Shown: positions 8,318 through 15,994, counted from the stretch's first letter. The stretch: 19,791 nt of DNA from an uncultured Collinsella sp. (GCA_900549245.1 URNQ01000014.1:1-19791); one strand, 5' to 3'. The notes: a model not told the origin generated them from the letters alone. Numbers and translations: made by a program.

Positions 8318-9736
8318 ATGGCTGATTCCCAGACTGCAACCTCCGCGCCCGAGTTTAAGAGCGCCCACTTTATCGGTATCGGCGGCGCCGGCATGAGCGG
8401 CATCGCCCTCGTTCTGCACGAGCGCGGTTATGCCGTTACCGGCTCCGACCTTAAGACGTCACGTTATATCCGCCAGCTTACCCGCGCTGGTGTGAAGGTA
8501 CATGTGGGCCATGAGGCCGCCACGATCGACGAGGTCAAGCCCGACGTGGTTGTTGTCTCCACCGCTATTCCGGAGTCCAACCCTGAACTCGTGCGCGCTC
8601 GCGAGCTTGGTATTCCCGTGTGGCCCCGTGCCAAGATGCTCTCTGCCTTGGGCCACGGCTACACTACCGTCGCTGTTGCCGGCACGCACGGCAAGACCAC
8701 CACGTCTTCGATGTGCGCCACCATGCTCGACCGCATGGGTCTGGATCCGAGCTTCCTGATCGGTGGCATCGTCGAGGGCTATGACACGAACGGCAAGAAC
8801 GGCTCGGGCGACTACTTTGTCGCCGAGGCCGACGAGTCCGACAGCTCCTTCCTGTTCCTGAACCCCAACGTGGTCATTGTGACCAACGTCGAGGCCGACC
8901 ACCTCGATCACTACTCGGGTATCGAGGAGATCGAAGCGACTTTCGCCAAATTCATGAGCCTGGTGGGCGAGGACGGCACCGTCATCGTCTGCGGTGAGGA
9001 CCCGCATCTGGTCGAGCTCGCCAAGTCGACGGGCCGTCACGTGCTTTCCTACGGCTTTGCCGAGAGCAACGACATCGTCTGCATGCACCCGGATGTCAAA
9101 GGCATCCAGAGTGACTTTATCGTTCGCTTTGAGGACGGCACTGAGCATGCCGTGGAGATCAAGAGCAATCCCGGTCGCCACAACATGCTCAACGCCACGG
9201 CGGTGCTCACCGTCGCCCATGTCCTGGGCCTTGACATCGACGCCGCCGCCAAGGCGCTCTCGAGCTTTGAGGGCGTCCGCCGTCGCTTTACCCACGTGGG
9301 CGATATCGATGGCATCACCGTGGTCGATGATTACGGCCATCACCCCACCGAGATCAAGGCGACGCTTGCTGCCGCTTCGTCGCTGGGCTACAAGCATGTC
9401 GACGTCGTGTTCCAGCCGCACCGTTATTCGCGCCTGCAGGCCCTGTGCGACGACTTTGCCGATGCATTTGCCAATGCCGATAAACTGCTGCTGATTGATG
9501 TGTTCTCGGCTGGCGAGATGCCCATTCCGGGTGTTACCTCTAAGATGCTCGCCGATACCGTGCGCGCCAAGCATCCTGGCAAGGAGGTCGTGTACTGCTC
9601 CAGCCGTCTTGAGCTCAATCAGGAGCTCGAGCAGATGGTGGGCGAGGGCGATCTGCTGCTCACTATGGGTGCCGGTGACGTTACGACCGTCGGTCCCGAG
9701 TTCATTGAGTATCTGACTGCCAAGAAAGACGCTTAA
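8318..9736 (+). CDS. murC: UDP-N-acetylmuramate--L-alanine ligase MurC
   Basis: Cytoplasmic ATP-dependent ligase that adds L-alanine to UDP-MurNAc, the first stem-peptide step. From ATG 8318 it has 472 residues. Visible motifs are the Rossmann loop GIGGAGMSG at 20-28, STAIPESNPE at 81-90, the P-loop AGTHGKTTTSS at 121-131, AEADESDSSF at 169-178, TNVEADHLDHY at 189-199, PGRHNMLNA at 285-293, RRRF at 321-324, DDYGHHPTEI at 337-346 and QPHRYSR at 366-372. All are characteristic of MurC, and DDYGHHP separates it from the other Mur ligases. The stop is five bases before the murB start, as in the usual murC-murB pair. Confidence 0.97.
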   Translation: MADSQTATSAPEFKSAHFIGIGGAGMSGIALVLHERGYAVTGSDLKTSRYIRQLTRAGVKVHVGHEAATIDEVKPDVVVVSTAIPESNPELVRARELGIPVWPRAKMLSALGHGYTTVAVAGTHGKTTTSSMCATMLDRMGLDPSFLIGGIVEGYDTNGKNGSGDYFVAEADESDSSFLFLNPNVVIVTNVEADHLDHYSGIEEIEATFAKFMSLVGEDGTVIVCGEDPHLVELAKSTGRHVLSYGFAESNDIVCMHPDVKGIQSDFIVRFEDGTEHAVEIKSNPGRHNMLNATAVLTVAHVLGLDIDAAAKALSSFEGVRRRFTHVGDIDGITVVDDYGHHPTEIKATLAAASSLGYKHVDVVFQPHRYSRLQALCDDFADAFANADKLLLIDVFSAGEMPIPGVTSKMLADTVRAKHPGKEVVYCSSRLELNQELEQMVGEGDLLLTMGAGDVTTVGPEFIEYLTAKKDA

Positions 9737-9741
9737 GTCTA

Positions 9742-10653
9742 ATGGGTCTGTTTAACGCCGTCATGGCGCTCTCGGGCATGATCGACACGGATGTGATCGA
9801 GGACGAGCGCCTTGCGCGTCATACGAGCTATCGTATCGGCGGCAAGGCCGACCTCTTTGTGACGTGCCATAGCTATCATGCCCTCCGCCGCGCCGTGGCG
9901 GTGCTCGATCGCGAGCAGGTGCCGTGGGTCATCATCGGCAAGGGCTCCAATCTGCTGGTTGCCGATGGCGGTTATCGCGGCGCCGTCATTTCGCTCGGAC
10001 GTGAGTTTCAGCGCACGGTTGTTGCCGATGACGGTTGTACGCTGACGGTCGGTGCGGGCGTGATGTTTGCGCGCCTGGTCAACGATGCCCTGTCGCGTAG
10101 CCTCTCGGGCCTTGAGTTTGCCGTTGGCATCCCTGGCTCGGTTGGCGGTGCGATATCTATGAATGCCGGCACACGGACCGAGTGGATTGGCTCGCTGGTT
10201 GAGGATGTCGTAACGTTTGACCCGGCATCCGGTATCAAGCATTATGCGGGGTCCGAGATCACTTGGGGCTACCGCGAATGTAGCCTTCCCCGCAATGAGA
10301 TCATCCTCGAGTGCGTGCTCAAGCTTAAACCGGCGCCCAAGGCCGACATTCGCGAGCGCATGGAGCGGTACCTGACGAGGCGCAAGCGTACGCAGCCCAT
10401 GGGTCGCGCATCCTGCGGGTCGGTCTTTCGCAATCCGCCCGATGCGAGCGTGGGCAAGCTTATCGAGGATTGTGGATTAAAGGGTTTTTCGATTGGCGGC
10501 GCGGAAGTTTCGCCCGTTCACGCTAATTTTATCGTTAATAACGGAACTGCCTCGGCCGATGACGTTGCCGCGGTTATCAGACATGTGCACGGAAAGGTGA
10601 GGGAGGCGTATGGCATCGAGCTCAGACCGGAAGTTAAATTCCTCGGCTTCTAG
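9742..10653 (+). CDS. murB: UDP-N-acetylenolpyruvoylglucosamine reductase MurB
   Basis: FAD- and NADPH-dependent cytoplasmic reductase that makes UDP-MurNAc from enolpyruvyl-UDP-GlcNAc. The protein has 303 residues, the short form of the family. The FAD-binding region shows TSYRIGGKADLF (28-39), GKGSNLLVADGG (67-78) and GIPGSVGGAISMNAG (129-143). Catalytic residues appear as Arg178 (GYRE), Ser227 in GSVFRNP (226-232), and Glu255 in GGAEVSPVHANFIVN (252-266). The start five bases after murC has no clear ribosome binding site, suggesting translational coupling to murC. Its last 44 bases are shared with ftsQ in another frame. Confidence 0.96.
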   Translation: MGLFNAVMALSGMIDTDVIEDERLARHTSYRIGGKADLFVTCHSYHALRRAVAVLDREQVPWVIIGKGSNLLVADGGYRGAVISLGREFQRTVVADDGCTLTVGAGVMFARLVNDALSRSLSGLEFAVGIPGSVGGAISMNAGTRTEWIGSLVEDVVTFDPASGIKHYAGSEITWGYRECSLPRNEIILECVLKLKPAPKADIRERMERYLTRRKRTQPMGRASCGSVFRNPPDASVGKLIEDCGLKGFSIGGAEVSPVHANFIVNNGTASADDVAAVIRHVHGKVREAYGIELRPEVKFLGF

Positions 10654-11866
10654 AGCATCGAAACCCACCTTCCGCCGCGCCGGAGGGCGTTCCGGCGCGC
10701 CTGCCAAACCTCAACGCAATACCGTCGCGCACTCTAAGTCTGTCGGGCATGCTCGACAGACCAGTCGTCCGGTCGTCGGCTCGCAGCTCGGTAATCGTCC
10801 GGCCGCAAAAAAGTCCTCGCGTCCCTCGGTGACGTCAAAGCCTGTTATGGGCGCCAAACCTGCCCGTCCCATGGCAACTCCTAAGCCCTCGACGGGAACT
10901 AAGGCGGCGCGTCCGGGTCGCACGCTGGGCGCATCGAAACCGCGCTCGCTGACATCGGTGCCGGCTACCGCCAAGAAGCCTTCGGGTAAAAAAGGCGTCA
11001 ACCCGTTGTCTTCACTTGGGGCGATGGTAAATAAAACATCAGACGCCGCTTCTGTCGTTACAGGCAAAGGCAAAATCGTTGGCGGCGTTCTGGCCGTCTT
11101 GGCCGTGCTCGTCGTCGTTGCCGTCGTGGTGATTAACTCTGGATTGTTTACCGCCACTGATATTCAGATTCAAGGCAGCGAGCATGTGACGAAGCACGAT
11201 GCTATCCAGCTGATCGATTTGCCCGAGGGAACGTCGCTTTTTAACGTCGATCCCGACCAGATTACCGAGGACCTCAAGCAGAACCCGTGGGTCTCGGGCG
11301 TAGATGTCCAGCGTCAGTTCCCGCATACGCTCATCATTACGCCGATGGAGCGCAAGGTCATCGCAATTGCCTATATCAGCTCCGATGACCTTGCCTGGGC
11401 CATCGGGGATGATGACACCTGGATCGCCCCGCTGTCGACGTCGGTCGAAGTGGACGATCAGGGCAACGTCATCACGACGGGGCAGGGCTCAAATACCCTG
11501 ACCGGCATTGATGCCGCGCTGGCGCTCGCTAAGCACTATGGCGCGGTGTTGTTGACTGATGTCTCGGCGGATGTCGCTCCGGTTTCCGGCCAGGCGGTGA
11601 GCTCCAAGGCCGTTAAGGCTGGCTTGGATTATGTGCGTGGTTTTTCGAGCGAGTTCTTGGGACAAGTCAAGGATATTTCCACGCCTTCGGTCGAAGCCAT
11701 CTCGGCAAACCTCAATAACGGCATTGAGGTGTCGCTGGGCGATTCGAACGATATCGTCAAGAAGGAGCGCGTAGTCACCAAGCTGCTTTCGCAGGTAGAG
11801 GGCGTAACGTATATCAATGTGCGCTCTCCGGGTAACTATACATTTAGGAACGCTCCGACCTCGTAG
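10610..11866 (+). CDS. ftsQ: Cell division protein FtsQ/DivIB with long basic N-terminal tail
   Basis: Bitopic divisome protein that, with FtsL/FtsB-type partners, links early and late division proteins. The protein has 418 residues. Residues 1-153 are a cytoplasmic low-complexity tail rich in Ser, Ala, Pro, Lys and Arg, with repeated KP/RP steps. A strongly hydrophobic helix spans about 155-176 (VLAVLAVLVVVAVVVI). A POTRA domain follows at about 178-248 (FTATDIQIQGSEHVTKHDAI, NPWVSGVDVQRQFPHTLII). The C-terminal beta domain runs to the end. The ATG lies inside the end of murB, with GGGAGG only three bases upstream. That spacing is tight, but no better start occurs before the membrane helix. 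No terminator follows. Confidence 0.9.
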   Translation: MASSSDRKLNSSASRASKPTFRRAGGRSGAPAKPQRNTVAHSKSVGHARQTSRPVVGSQLGNRPAAKKSSRPSVTSKPVMGAKPARPMATPKPSTGTKAARPGRTLGASKPRSLTSVPATAKKPSGKKGVNPLSSLGAMVNKTSDAASVVTGKGKIVGGVLAVLAVLVVVAVVVINSGLFTATDIQIQGSEHVTKHDAIQLIDLPEGTSLFNVDPDQITEDLKQNPWVSGVDVQRQFPHTLIITPMERKVIAIAYISSDDLAWAIGDDDTWIAPLSTSVEVDDQGNVITTGQGSNTLTGIDAALALAKHYGAVLLTDVSADVAPVSGQAVSSKAVKAGLDYVRGFSSEFLGQVKDISTPSVEAISANLNNGIEVSLGDSNDIVKKERVVTKLLSQVEGVTYINVRSPGNYTFRNAPTS

Positions 11867-12064
11867 CGCTGGTTGATGCTTTGTTGAGGGGTCATACCAC
11901 GCCGTTTATCTGGTTTGTTTGGTTTTCACGGTCAATTATTTGACTGATACGTTCATAATGTGCAACCATAATACGGTTTACCTTTGCATTTACTTTCAAC
12001 CTGAAGGTTAATGTGCGCGGGGTCGACCCATGCTATGGCTATAACCTTTGTTCGGAGGACCGAC
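11867..12064 (+). promoter_or_regulatory. AT-rich ftsZ upstream region with inverted and direct repeats
   Basis: This 198-nt non-coding stretch is visibly more AT-rich than its surroundings. It holds an exact inverted repeat GTCAA-TTAT-TTGAC at 11931-11944 whose right half forms the -35-like TTGACT (11940-11945). Two CATAAT hexamers follow at 11954-11959 and 11967-11972, 13 nt apart. A TTGCAT/GTTAAT pair (11984-11989 and 12007-12012, 17-nt spacer) is a second possible promoter. AACCT-GA-AGGTT at 11998-12009 is another small dyad. A promoter for ftsZ here is likely, but which boxes are used cannot be told from sequence. Confidence 0.5.
12054..12058 (+). promoter_or_regulatory. ftsZ ribosome binding site (decides the start)
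   Basis: GGAGG sits six bases before ATG 12065. The upstream in-frame ATG at 12011 would add 18 residues with no similarity to FtsZ and lies upstream of this site, so ATG 12065 is the start. Confidence 0.85.
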
Positions 12065-13219
12065 ATGCACGAGACAGAGATCAACAACTACCTTGCCGTC
12101 ATTAAGGTGGTCGGCGTCGGCGGCGGCGGTACCAACGCGGTCAATCGAATGATCGAAGAGGGCATCCGCGGCGTCGAGTTTGTTGCCATCAACACCGATG
12201 CTCAGGCACTCGCGATCTCTGATGCCGATATCAAGGTGCACATCGGCACCGACCTTACCCGCGGCCTGGGCGCCGGCGCCAACCCCGAGGTTGGCCGCAA
12301 AGCTGCCGATGAGTCCCGCGACGACATTGCCGAGGCGCTCGCTGGCGCCGACATGGTGTTCATCACCTGCGGCGAGGGCGGTGGCACCGGTACCGGCGCT
12401 GCTCCCATCGTTGCCGATATCGCGATGAACGAGGTCGGTGCGCTGACCGTCGCCGTCGTGACCAAGCCCTTCACCTTCGAGGGCCGCAAGCGCAAGAAGA
12501 GCGCCGAGGAGGGCATTAAGACCCTCTCCGATTGCGTCGACACCATGATCGTCATCCCTAACGATAAGCTGCTCGACATCGCCGAGAAGAAGACCACCAT
12601 GCTCGAGGCCTTCGCGATTGCCGATGGCGTCCTTTCCCAGGGCACCCAGGGCATCACCGACCTCATCACCGTCCCCGGTATCATCAACCTGGACTTCGCC
12701 GATGTTAAGACCATCATGAAGCAGGCCGGTACCGCCATGATGGGTATCGGTACCTCTTCTGGGGACACCCGTGCCGTCGACGCTGCCCAGCAGGCCATCT
12801 CCAGCCCGCTGCTCGAGAGCTCCATCGATGGCGCCACGCGCGTGCTGCTCTCCATCGCCGGTTCCAAGGACCTGGGCATCCAGGAGATCAGCGACGCCGC
12901 CGACGTTGTCGCCAACGCCGTCGACCCCGAGGCCAACATCATCTTCGGTACCGTTGTCGACGAGTCCCTGGGCGATCAGGTGCGTATCACCGTCATCGCT
13001 ACGGGCTTCTCCGACTCCAACGTCAACCGTCAGGACGAGCTCTTTGCTGCTCAGCAGTCTCAGAGCAAGGCCGCTGCCTCCGCTGAGCCGCAGCGCACCG
13101 CTCCTGCCACGAGCCCGGCTCAGGCCGCTCCGACCCGCAACGTCGGTGGCACCGAGCTTCCTAACTTCGGCAACGATCAGTTCGAGCTTCCCGACTTCCT
13201 GAAGCGCGGTAGCTTCTAA
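12065..13219 (+). CDS. ftsZ: Cell division GTPase FtsZ
   Basis: Tubulin-like GTPase that polymerises into the Z-ring. From ATG 12065 it has 384 residues. Nucleotide-binding motifs are intact: VGGGGTNAV at 18-26, NTDAQAL at 43-49 and the tubulin signature GEGGGTGTGAAP at 103-114. The Glu in that signature is the actinobacterial variant, and the preceding Cys102 replaces the usual Ala. The T7 loop NLDFADV is at 208-214, with the catalytic Asp pair. A Gln/Ala/Ser/Pro-rich linker (about 326-360) leads to the tail peptide FELPDFLKRGSF, which docks SepF/FtsA-type partners. A near copy, ELPNF, lies ten residues upstream of ELPDF. Codons are strongly biased to C-ending forms (ATC, GTC, GCC), more than in neighbours, as expected of a highly expressed gene. 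A terminator follows. Confidence 0.98.
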   Translation: MHETEINNYLAVIKVVGVGGGGTNAVNRMIEEGIRGVEFVAINTDAQALAISDADIKVHIGTDLTRGLGAGANPEVGRKAADESRDDIAEALAGADMVFITCGEGGGTGTGAAPIVADIAMNEVGALTVAVVTKPFTFEGRKRKKSAEEGIKTLSDCVDTMIVIPNDKLLDIAEKKTTMLEAFAIADGVLSQGTQGITDLITVPGIINLDFADVKTIMKQAGTAMMGIGTSSGDTRAVDAAQQAISSPLLESSIDGATRVLLSIAGSKDLGIQEISDAADVVANAVDPEANIIFGTVVDESLGDQVRITVIATGFSDSNVNRQDELFAAQQSQSKAAASAEPQRTAPATSPAQAAPTRNVGGTELPNFGNDQFELPDFLKRGSF

Positions 13220-13244
13220 GTCGTTCTTTGCATTGTTGTGCACA

Positions 13245-13278
13245 GGGGCGTGTCCGTATGGACGCGCCCTTTTTATTT
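13245..13278 (+). terminator. Intrinsic terminator after ftsZ
   Basis: The 10-bp stem GGGCGTGTCC (13246-13255) pairs with GGACGCGCCC (13260-13269), with one G-T wobble and a GTAT loop. It is followed directly by TTTTTATTT. This is a strong rho-independent terminator that closes the ftsQ-ftsZ unit and separates pgeF from it. Confidence 0.9.
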
Positions 13279-13306
13279 CGACTTTGTAAACTAGAACCTC
13301 CAATCT

Positions 13307-13324
13307 CTTTACGTTCCCTTTACG
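13307..13324 (+). promoter_or_regulatory. Pho-box-like direct repeat upstream of pgeF-pst operon
   Basis: CTTTACG occurs twice (13307-13313 and 13318-13324) with a 4-nt spacer. This gives the 7+4+7, 11-bp-period architecture of PhoB/PhoP-type Pho boxes. A possible -10 box TATCCT lies at 13345-13350, so the second repeat falls in the -35 region, where no good -35 hexamer exists. That suits an activated promoter. The gap to the -10 is about 20 nt, longer than in E. coli pst promoters. The regulatory role is inferred from architecture and from the pst genes downstream. Confidence 0.45.
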
Positions 13325-13364
13325 ATTGCCTCCAGCGCAGCAGGTATCCTTTTAGAGAAGTATG

Positions 13365-13401
13365 ACAGCCGTATAAACGCGGGCTGTAGCGGCGATGCCG
13401 C
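13365..13401 (+). promoter_or_regulatory. Two tandem stem-loops in the pgeF leader
   Basis: ACAGCC (13365-13370) and GGCTGT (13382-13387) are exact inverted repeats around an 11-nt loop that contains TATAAA. Immediately after comes GCGGC-GAT-GCCGC (13389-13401), an exact 5-bp hairpin. They could be leader RNA structure. Alternatively, the first could be an operator around a -10-like box. No T-tract follows. Confidence 0.35.
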
Positions 13402-13416
13402 GGTACTTGTGTTATT

Positions 13417-13422
13417 AGGAGG
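13417..13422 (+). promoter_or_regulatory. pgeF ribosome binding site (decides the start)
   Basis: A consensus AGGAGG lies seven bases before ATG 13430. This rules out the upstream in-frame TTG at 13409, which precedes it. Confidence 0.85.
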
Positions 13423-13429
13423 CTTTAGT

Positions 13430-14230
13430 ATGGCAGCACGTGCGGACAAAGTTTCGCGTGTCGACCATGATGGAGTTACGTTGGTGGAGGGCGCGACATC
13501 CGATGTTCGCTTTGCCTTCACCGAGCGTGCCGGTGGCGTTTCCGAAGATGCGTACTCCTCACTCAACTTGGGCTCGCATGTTGGCGATGACCCCTTTGCT
13601 GTTCAAGAAAATCGTCGTCGTGCGCTCGAGGCTATGGGTGCCGCCGAGTGCGAGCACAACCTGCTCGTTCCCAATCAGGTCCATGGTGATCATATCGTTG
13701 CGGTGACCTCGAACGGCGCCGATGACCTTGAGGACGTTCGCGAGCAGATTGCCGAGGGCTGTGATGCCATCGTCTGCACGGCGCATAACGTGCCCGTGCT
13801 GCTCTGCTTTGCCGACTGCGTTCCCGTGGTGCTGGTGGCCCCCGGCGGATTTGCCGTGGTGCACTCCGGTTGGAAGGGCACGATTGCACGTATTTCCGCC
13901 AAGGCGTGCCAGGCGCTTTGCGATGCTGCCGGTTGCGATGCGAGCGACGTTTCCGCCTATATCGGCCCCCATATCTTGGGTGACGAATATGAGGTATCCC
14001 AGGAACTCATGGATCGCTTTGCCGCCGAGTTCTCTTGCATCGATGCGAATACCTCTCGCATGCTCGATCTTTCCGCTGCCATTCGCGAGGCGCTGGTAGA
14101 TGTCGGTGTCGACGCGGATAATATCGTGGATACCCAGCTTTCGACCGTGCGTCAGAACGACCGCTTTTATTCCTACCGTAACGAGGACGGCACCTGTGGG
14201 CGCCATGCTGCGATCGGCGTGATGCTATGA
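13430..14230 (+). CDS. pgeF: Peptidoglycan editing factor PgeF / multicopper polyphenol oxidase (YfiH/LACC1 family)
   Basis: Member of the YfiH/DUF152 family. E. coli PgeF is reported to stop mis-incorporation of amino acids into stem peptides, while other members show purine nucleoside phosphorylase or adenosine deaminase activity. The protein has 266 residues. Visible motifs are FAFTERAGGVS (28-38), SSLNLGSHVGDD (43-54), NQVHGD (82-87) with metal ligand His85, FADCVPV (127-133) with Cys130, VVHSGWKG (143-150) with His145, IGPHILGDEYEV (178-189) and the C-terminal FYSYRNEDGTCGRHAAIG (246-263). In Actinobacteria the gene commonly follows ftsZ and precedes yggS and sepF. Here its stop overlaps the pstS start by four bases (ATGA), tying it to the phosphate operon instead. 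Fold and family are secure; the exact substrate is not. Confidence 0.92.
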   Translation: MAARADKVSRVDHDGVTLVEGATSDVRFAFTERAGGVSEDAYSSLNLGSHVGDDPFAVQENRRRALEAMGAAECEHNLLVPNQVHGDHIVAVTSNGADDLEDVREQIAEGCDAIVCTAHNVPVLLCFADCVPVVLVAPGGFAVVHSGWKGTIARISAKACQALCDAAGCDASDVSAYIGPHILGDEYEVSQELMDRFAAEFSCIDANTSRMLDLSAAIREALVDVGVDADNIVDTQLSTVRQNDRFYSYRNEDGTCGRHAAIGVML

Positions 14231-15063
14231 GAAAGATCGTATCGGTCCTGAGCGCCGCTGTGCTTACGCTTACGCTGTGCGCCTGTTCTTCGGGATCTTC
14301 TAGCTCTTCCATTACCGTGGCCGGCTCCACGACCTGCCTTCCTATCGCCGAGATTGCGGCCGAGGGCTTTAAGGAGGAGACCGGCATCGACGTGCTCGTT
14401 TCCGGTTTGGGTTCTTCCGCTGGGATCGAGGCCGTCAGCGCCGGCACGGCCGATATCGCCAGCTCCTCCCGTGGACTCAATGCCGACGAACAGGATCTGG
14501 GCCTGACTCCCATCGTCATTGCCCACGACGGTATTGCGGTCATCGTGAACGACGACAACCCCGTCGATAACCTCTCGACCGAGCAGCTCCGCGATATCTA
14601 CGCCGGCAAGATTACCAATTGGAAAGAGGTCGGTGGCGAGGACCTGAGGATTCAGGTCATCAACCGAGACGAGGCGTCCGGTACGCGCGAGGCCTTCCGT
14701 ACCATCGTGATGGATGGCACGCCGTTCGATCGCCGCTCGGCTGTTCTTTCGGGTACGGGCCAGGTGCGCGACGTGGGATCTCGTTCGCGTGGGGCCATCG
14801 GCTACATTTCGCTGGGCTTCGTCGATAGCCTCAACGCCAAGACCTCGGTCAAGGCCGTCTCGGTCAATCATGTTGAGGCGTCCGAGAAGACGGTCGCGAG
14901 TGGCGGCTATCCCATCTCGCGCGACCTTTACTTCTTTGTGAAGGGTGTGCCTTCGCAGCAGGCGCAGGATTACATCGACTATGTGACGTCCGAAAAGATG
15001 GACAAGCAGATTCGCGAGGCGGGCTTTATTCCCGTCACCAACGACGAGAAGGGGAGTGAGTAG
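14227..15063 (+). CDS. pstS: Phosphate ABC transporter substrate-binding lipoprotein PstS
   Basis: Extracytoplasmic lipoprotein that captures inorganic phosphate for PstCA. The protein has 278 residues. A signal peptide (basic MRK, then a hydrophobic stretch) ends in the lipobox LCAC, predicting lipidated Cys20, followed by a Ser-rich flexible linker. Phosphate-contacting motifs typical of the family are AGSTTCLP (32-39), GSSAGIEAV (62-70), SSSRGL (79-84), HDGIAVIVN (100-108) and NRDEASGTRE (146-155). The start codon overlaps the pgeF stop in an ATGA junction and no independent ribosome binding site is evident, so translation is probably coupled to pgeF. pstC follows one base after the stop. 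Confidence 0.95.
   Translation: MRKIVSVLSAAVLTLTLCACSSGSSSSSITVAGSTTCLPIAEIAAEGFKEETGIDVLVSGLGSSAGIEAVSAGTADIASSSRGLNADEQDLGLTPIVIAHDGIAVIVNDDNPVDNLSTEQLRDIYAGKITNWKEVGGEDLRIQVINRDEASGTREAFRTIVMDGTPFDRRSAVLSGTGQVRDVGSRSRGAIGYISLGFVDSLNAKTSVKAVSVNHVEASEKTVASGGYPISRDLYFFVKGVPSQQAQDYIDYVTSEKMDKQIREAGFIPVTNDEKGSE
15049..15056 (+). promoter_or_regulatory. pstC ribosome binding site (decides the start)
   Basis: AAGGGGAG lies eight bases before ATG 15065. The longer in-frame option, GTG 15056, overlaps this site and is unlikely. Confidence 0.7.
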
Positions 15064-15064
15064 C

Positions 15065-15991
15065 ATGGAAGCACAGGAAAACTCCCAGACTGAGCAGAAT
15101 GCTCAGGCACCCAAGAAGCGCGAGCTGGCGCTCGTATCGCGCAGTACCTATATCAAGGAGAAGGCGCTGCAGTGGATCTTCTTTGCCTGCGCGTTCTTGG
15201 CGGTCGTTACCGTCATCCTGATTTTTGTCTTTACCACGTACTCGGCGCTGCCCGTCTTTACTGACATCGGTCTGGCTGACTTCTTTAGCTTTACGTGGGC
15301 GCCTTCCGAGGGCCACTACGGCATCTTGTCGCTGCTTGCTGGCTCGGGTCTGGTGACCGTCGGTGCGCTCGCCATGGGCGTGCCGCTGGGCGTGGGTACG
15401 GCCGTTTACCTGGTCGAGATTGCCAGCAAGCGCGTGCGCAAGCTCATCAGCCCCGCCGTTGACCTGCTGGCGGGCATACCCTCCATCATCTACGGCTTCT
15501 TTGGCATGATCATCATCCGCCCGTTTATCGCACAACTGACCGGCGGCCTTGGTTTTGGTGCGCTGACGGCGTGGTTTGTGCTCGCCATCATGATCGTCCC
15601 TACCATCACCACGCTCACCATCGATGCTCTCAATTCCATTCCCATGGGCATTCGCGAGGCATCGTATGCCATGGGCGCCACAAAGTGGCAGACCATCTAT
15701 AAGGTCGTGCTACCTGCCGCGAAGCTGGGTATCGTTGATGCCATCGTGCTGGGTATGGGCCGTGCCATCGGCGAGACCATGGCCGTGCTCATGGTCGTAG
15801 GTAACGCCCCGGTTATTCCCGACAGCATTGCGAGCCCCATCTCGACGCTCACGAGCCAGATTGCGCTCGACATGAGCTATTCCTCGGGTCTGCACCGCTC
15901 GGCGCTGTTCGGCATGGGTGTGGTCCTGTTTATCATCTCCGCCACGCTGGTGGGTATCGTTCGTCTGATTTCCAAGAAGAAGAGGGGGTAG
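15065..15991 (+). CDS. pstC: Phosphate ABC transporter permease PstC
   Basis: One of the two membrane permeases forming the phosphate channel. From ATG 15065 it has 308 residues. A charged Gln/Lys-rich cytoplasmic start (1-35) precedes the first membrane helix at about 36-58. PstC-type features are FTWAPSEGHYGILSLLAGSG (76-95), VDLLAGIPSIIYGFFG (132-147), and the cytoplasmic EAA loop REASYAMGATKWQT (197-210) followed by VVLPAA (214-219), which contacts PstB. GRAIGETMA is at 232-240. pstA starts three bases after the stop. Order and adjacency to pstS and pstA distinguish it from other permeases of the family. Confidence 0.95.
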   Translation: MEAQENSQTEQNAQAPKKRELALVSRSTYIKEKALQWIFFACAFLAVVTVILIFVFTTYSALPVFTDIGLADFFSFTWAPSEGHYGILSLLAGSGLVTVGALAMGVPLGVGTAVYLVEIASKRVRKLISPAVDLLAGIPSIIYGFFGMIIIRPFIAQLTGGLGFGALTAWFVLAIMIVPTITTLTIDALNSIPMGIREASYAMGATKWQTIYKVVLPAAKLGIVDAIVLGMGRAIGETMAVLMVVGNAPVIPDSIASPISTLTSQIALDMSYSSGLHRSALFGMGVVLFIISATLVGIVRLISKKKRG

Positions 15992-15994
15992 GCT

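Noticed and set aside
8459..9574. Antisense open frame of 371 codons opposite murC
   Set aside because: It is a shadow of murC with low-complexity Asp/His/Val-rich translation and no gene signals.
10621..11070. Low-complexity start of ftsQ as a separate small gene or frameshifted murB tail
   Set aside because: The frame is continuous into the membrane helix and POTRA domain, and murB already ends with its normal LGF-type C-terminus.
12011..12064. Longer ftsZ starting at ATG 12011
   Set aside because: The extra residues do not resemble FtsZ, and the only good ribosome binding site (12054-12058) serves ATG 12065.
12008..13303. Antisense open frame of 431 codons opposite ftsZ
   Set aside because: The strong C-ending codon bias of ftsZ removes stops on the other strand. 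The frame also runs through the ftsZ terminator.
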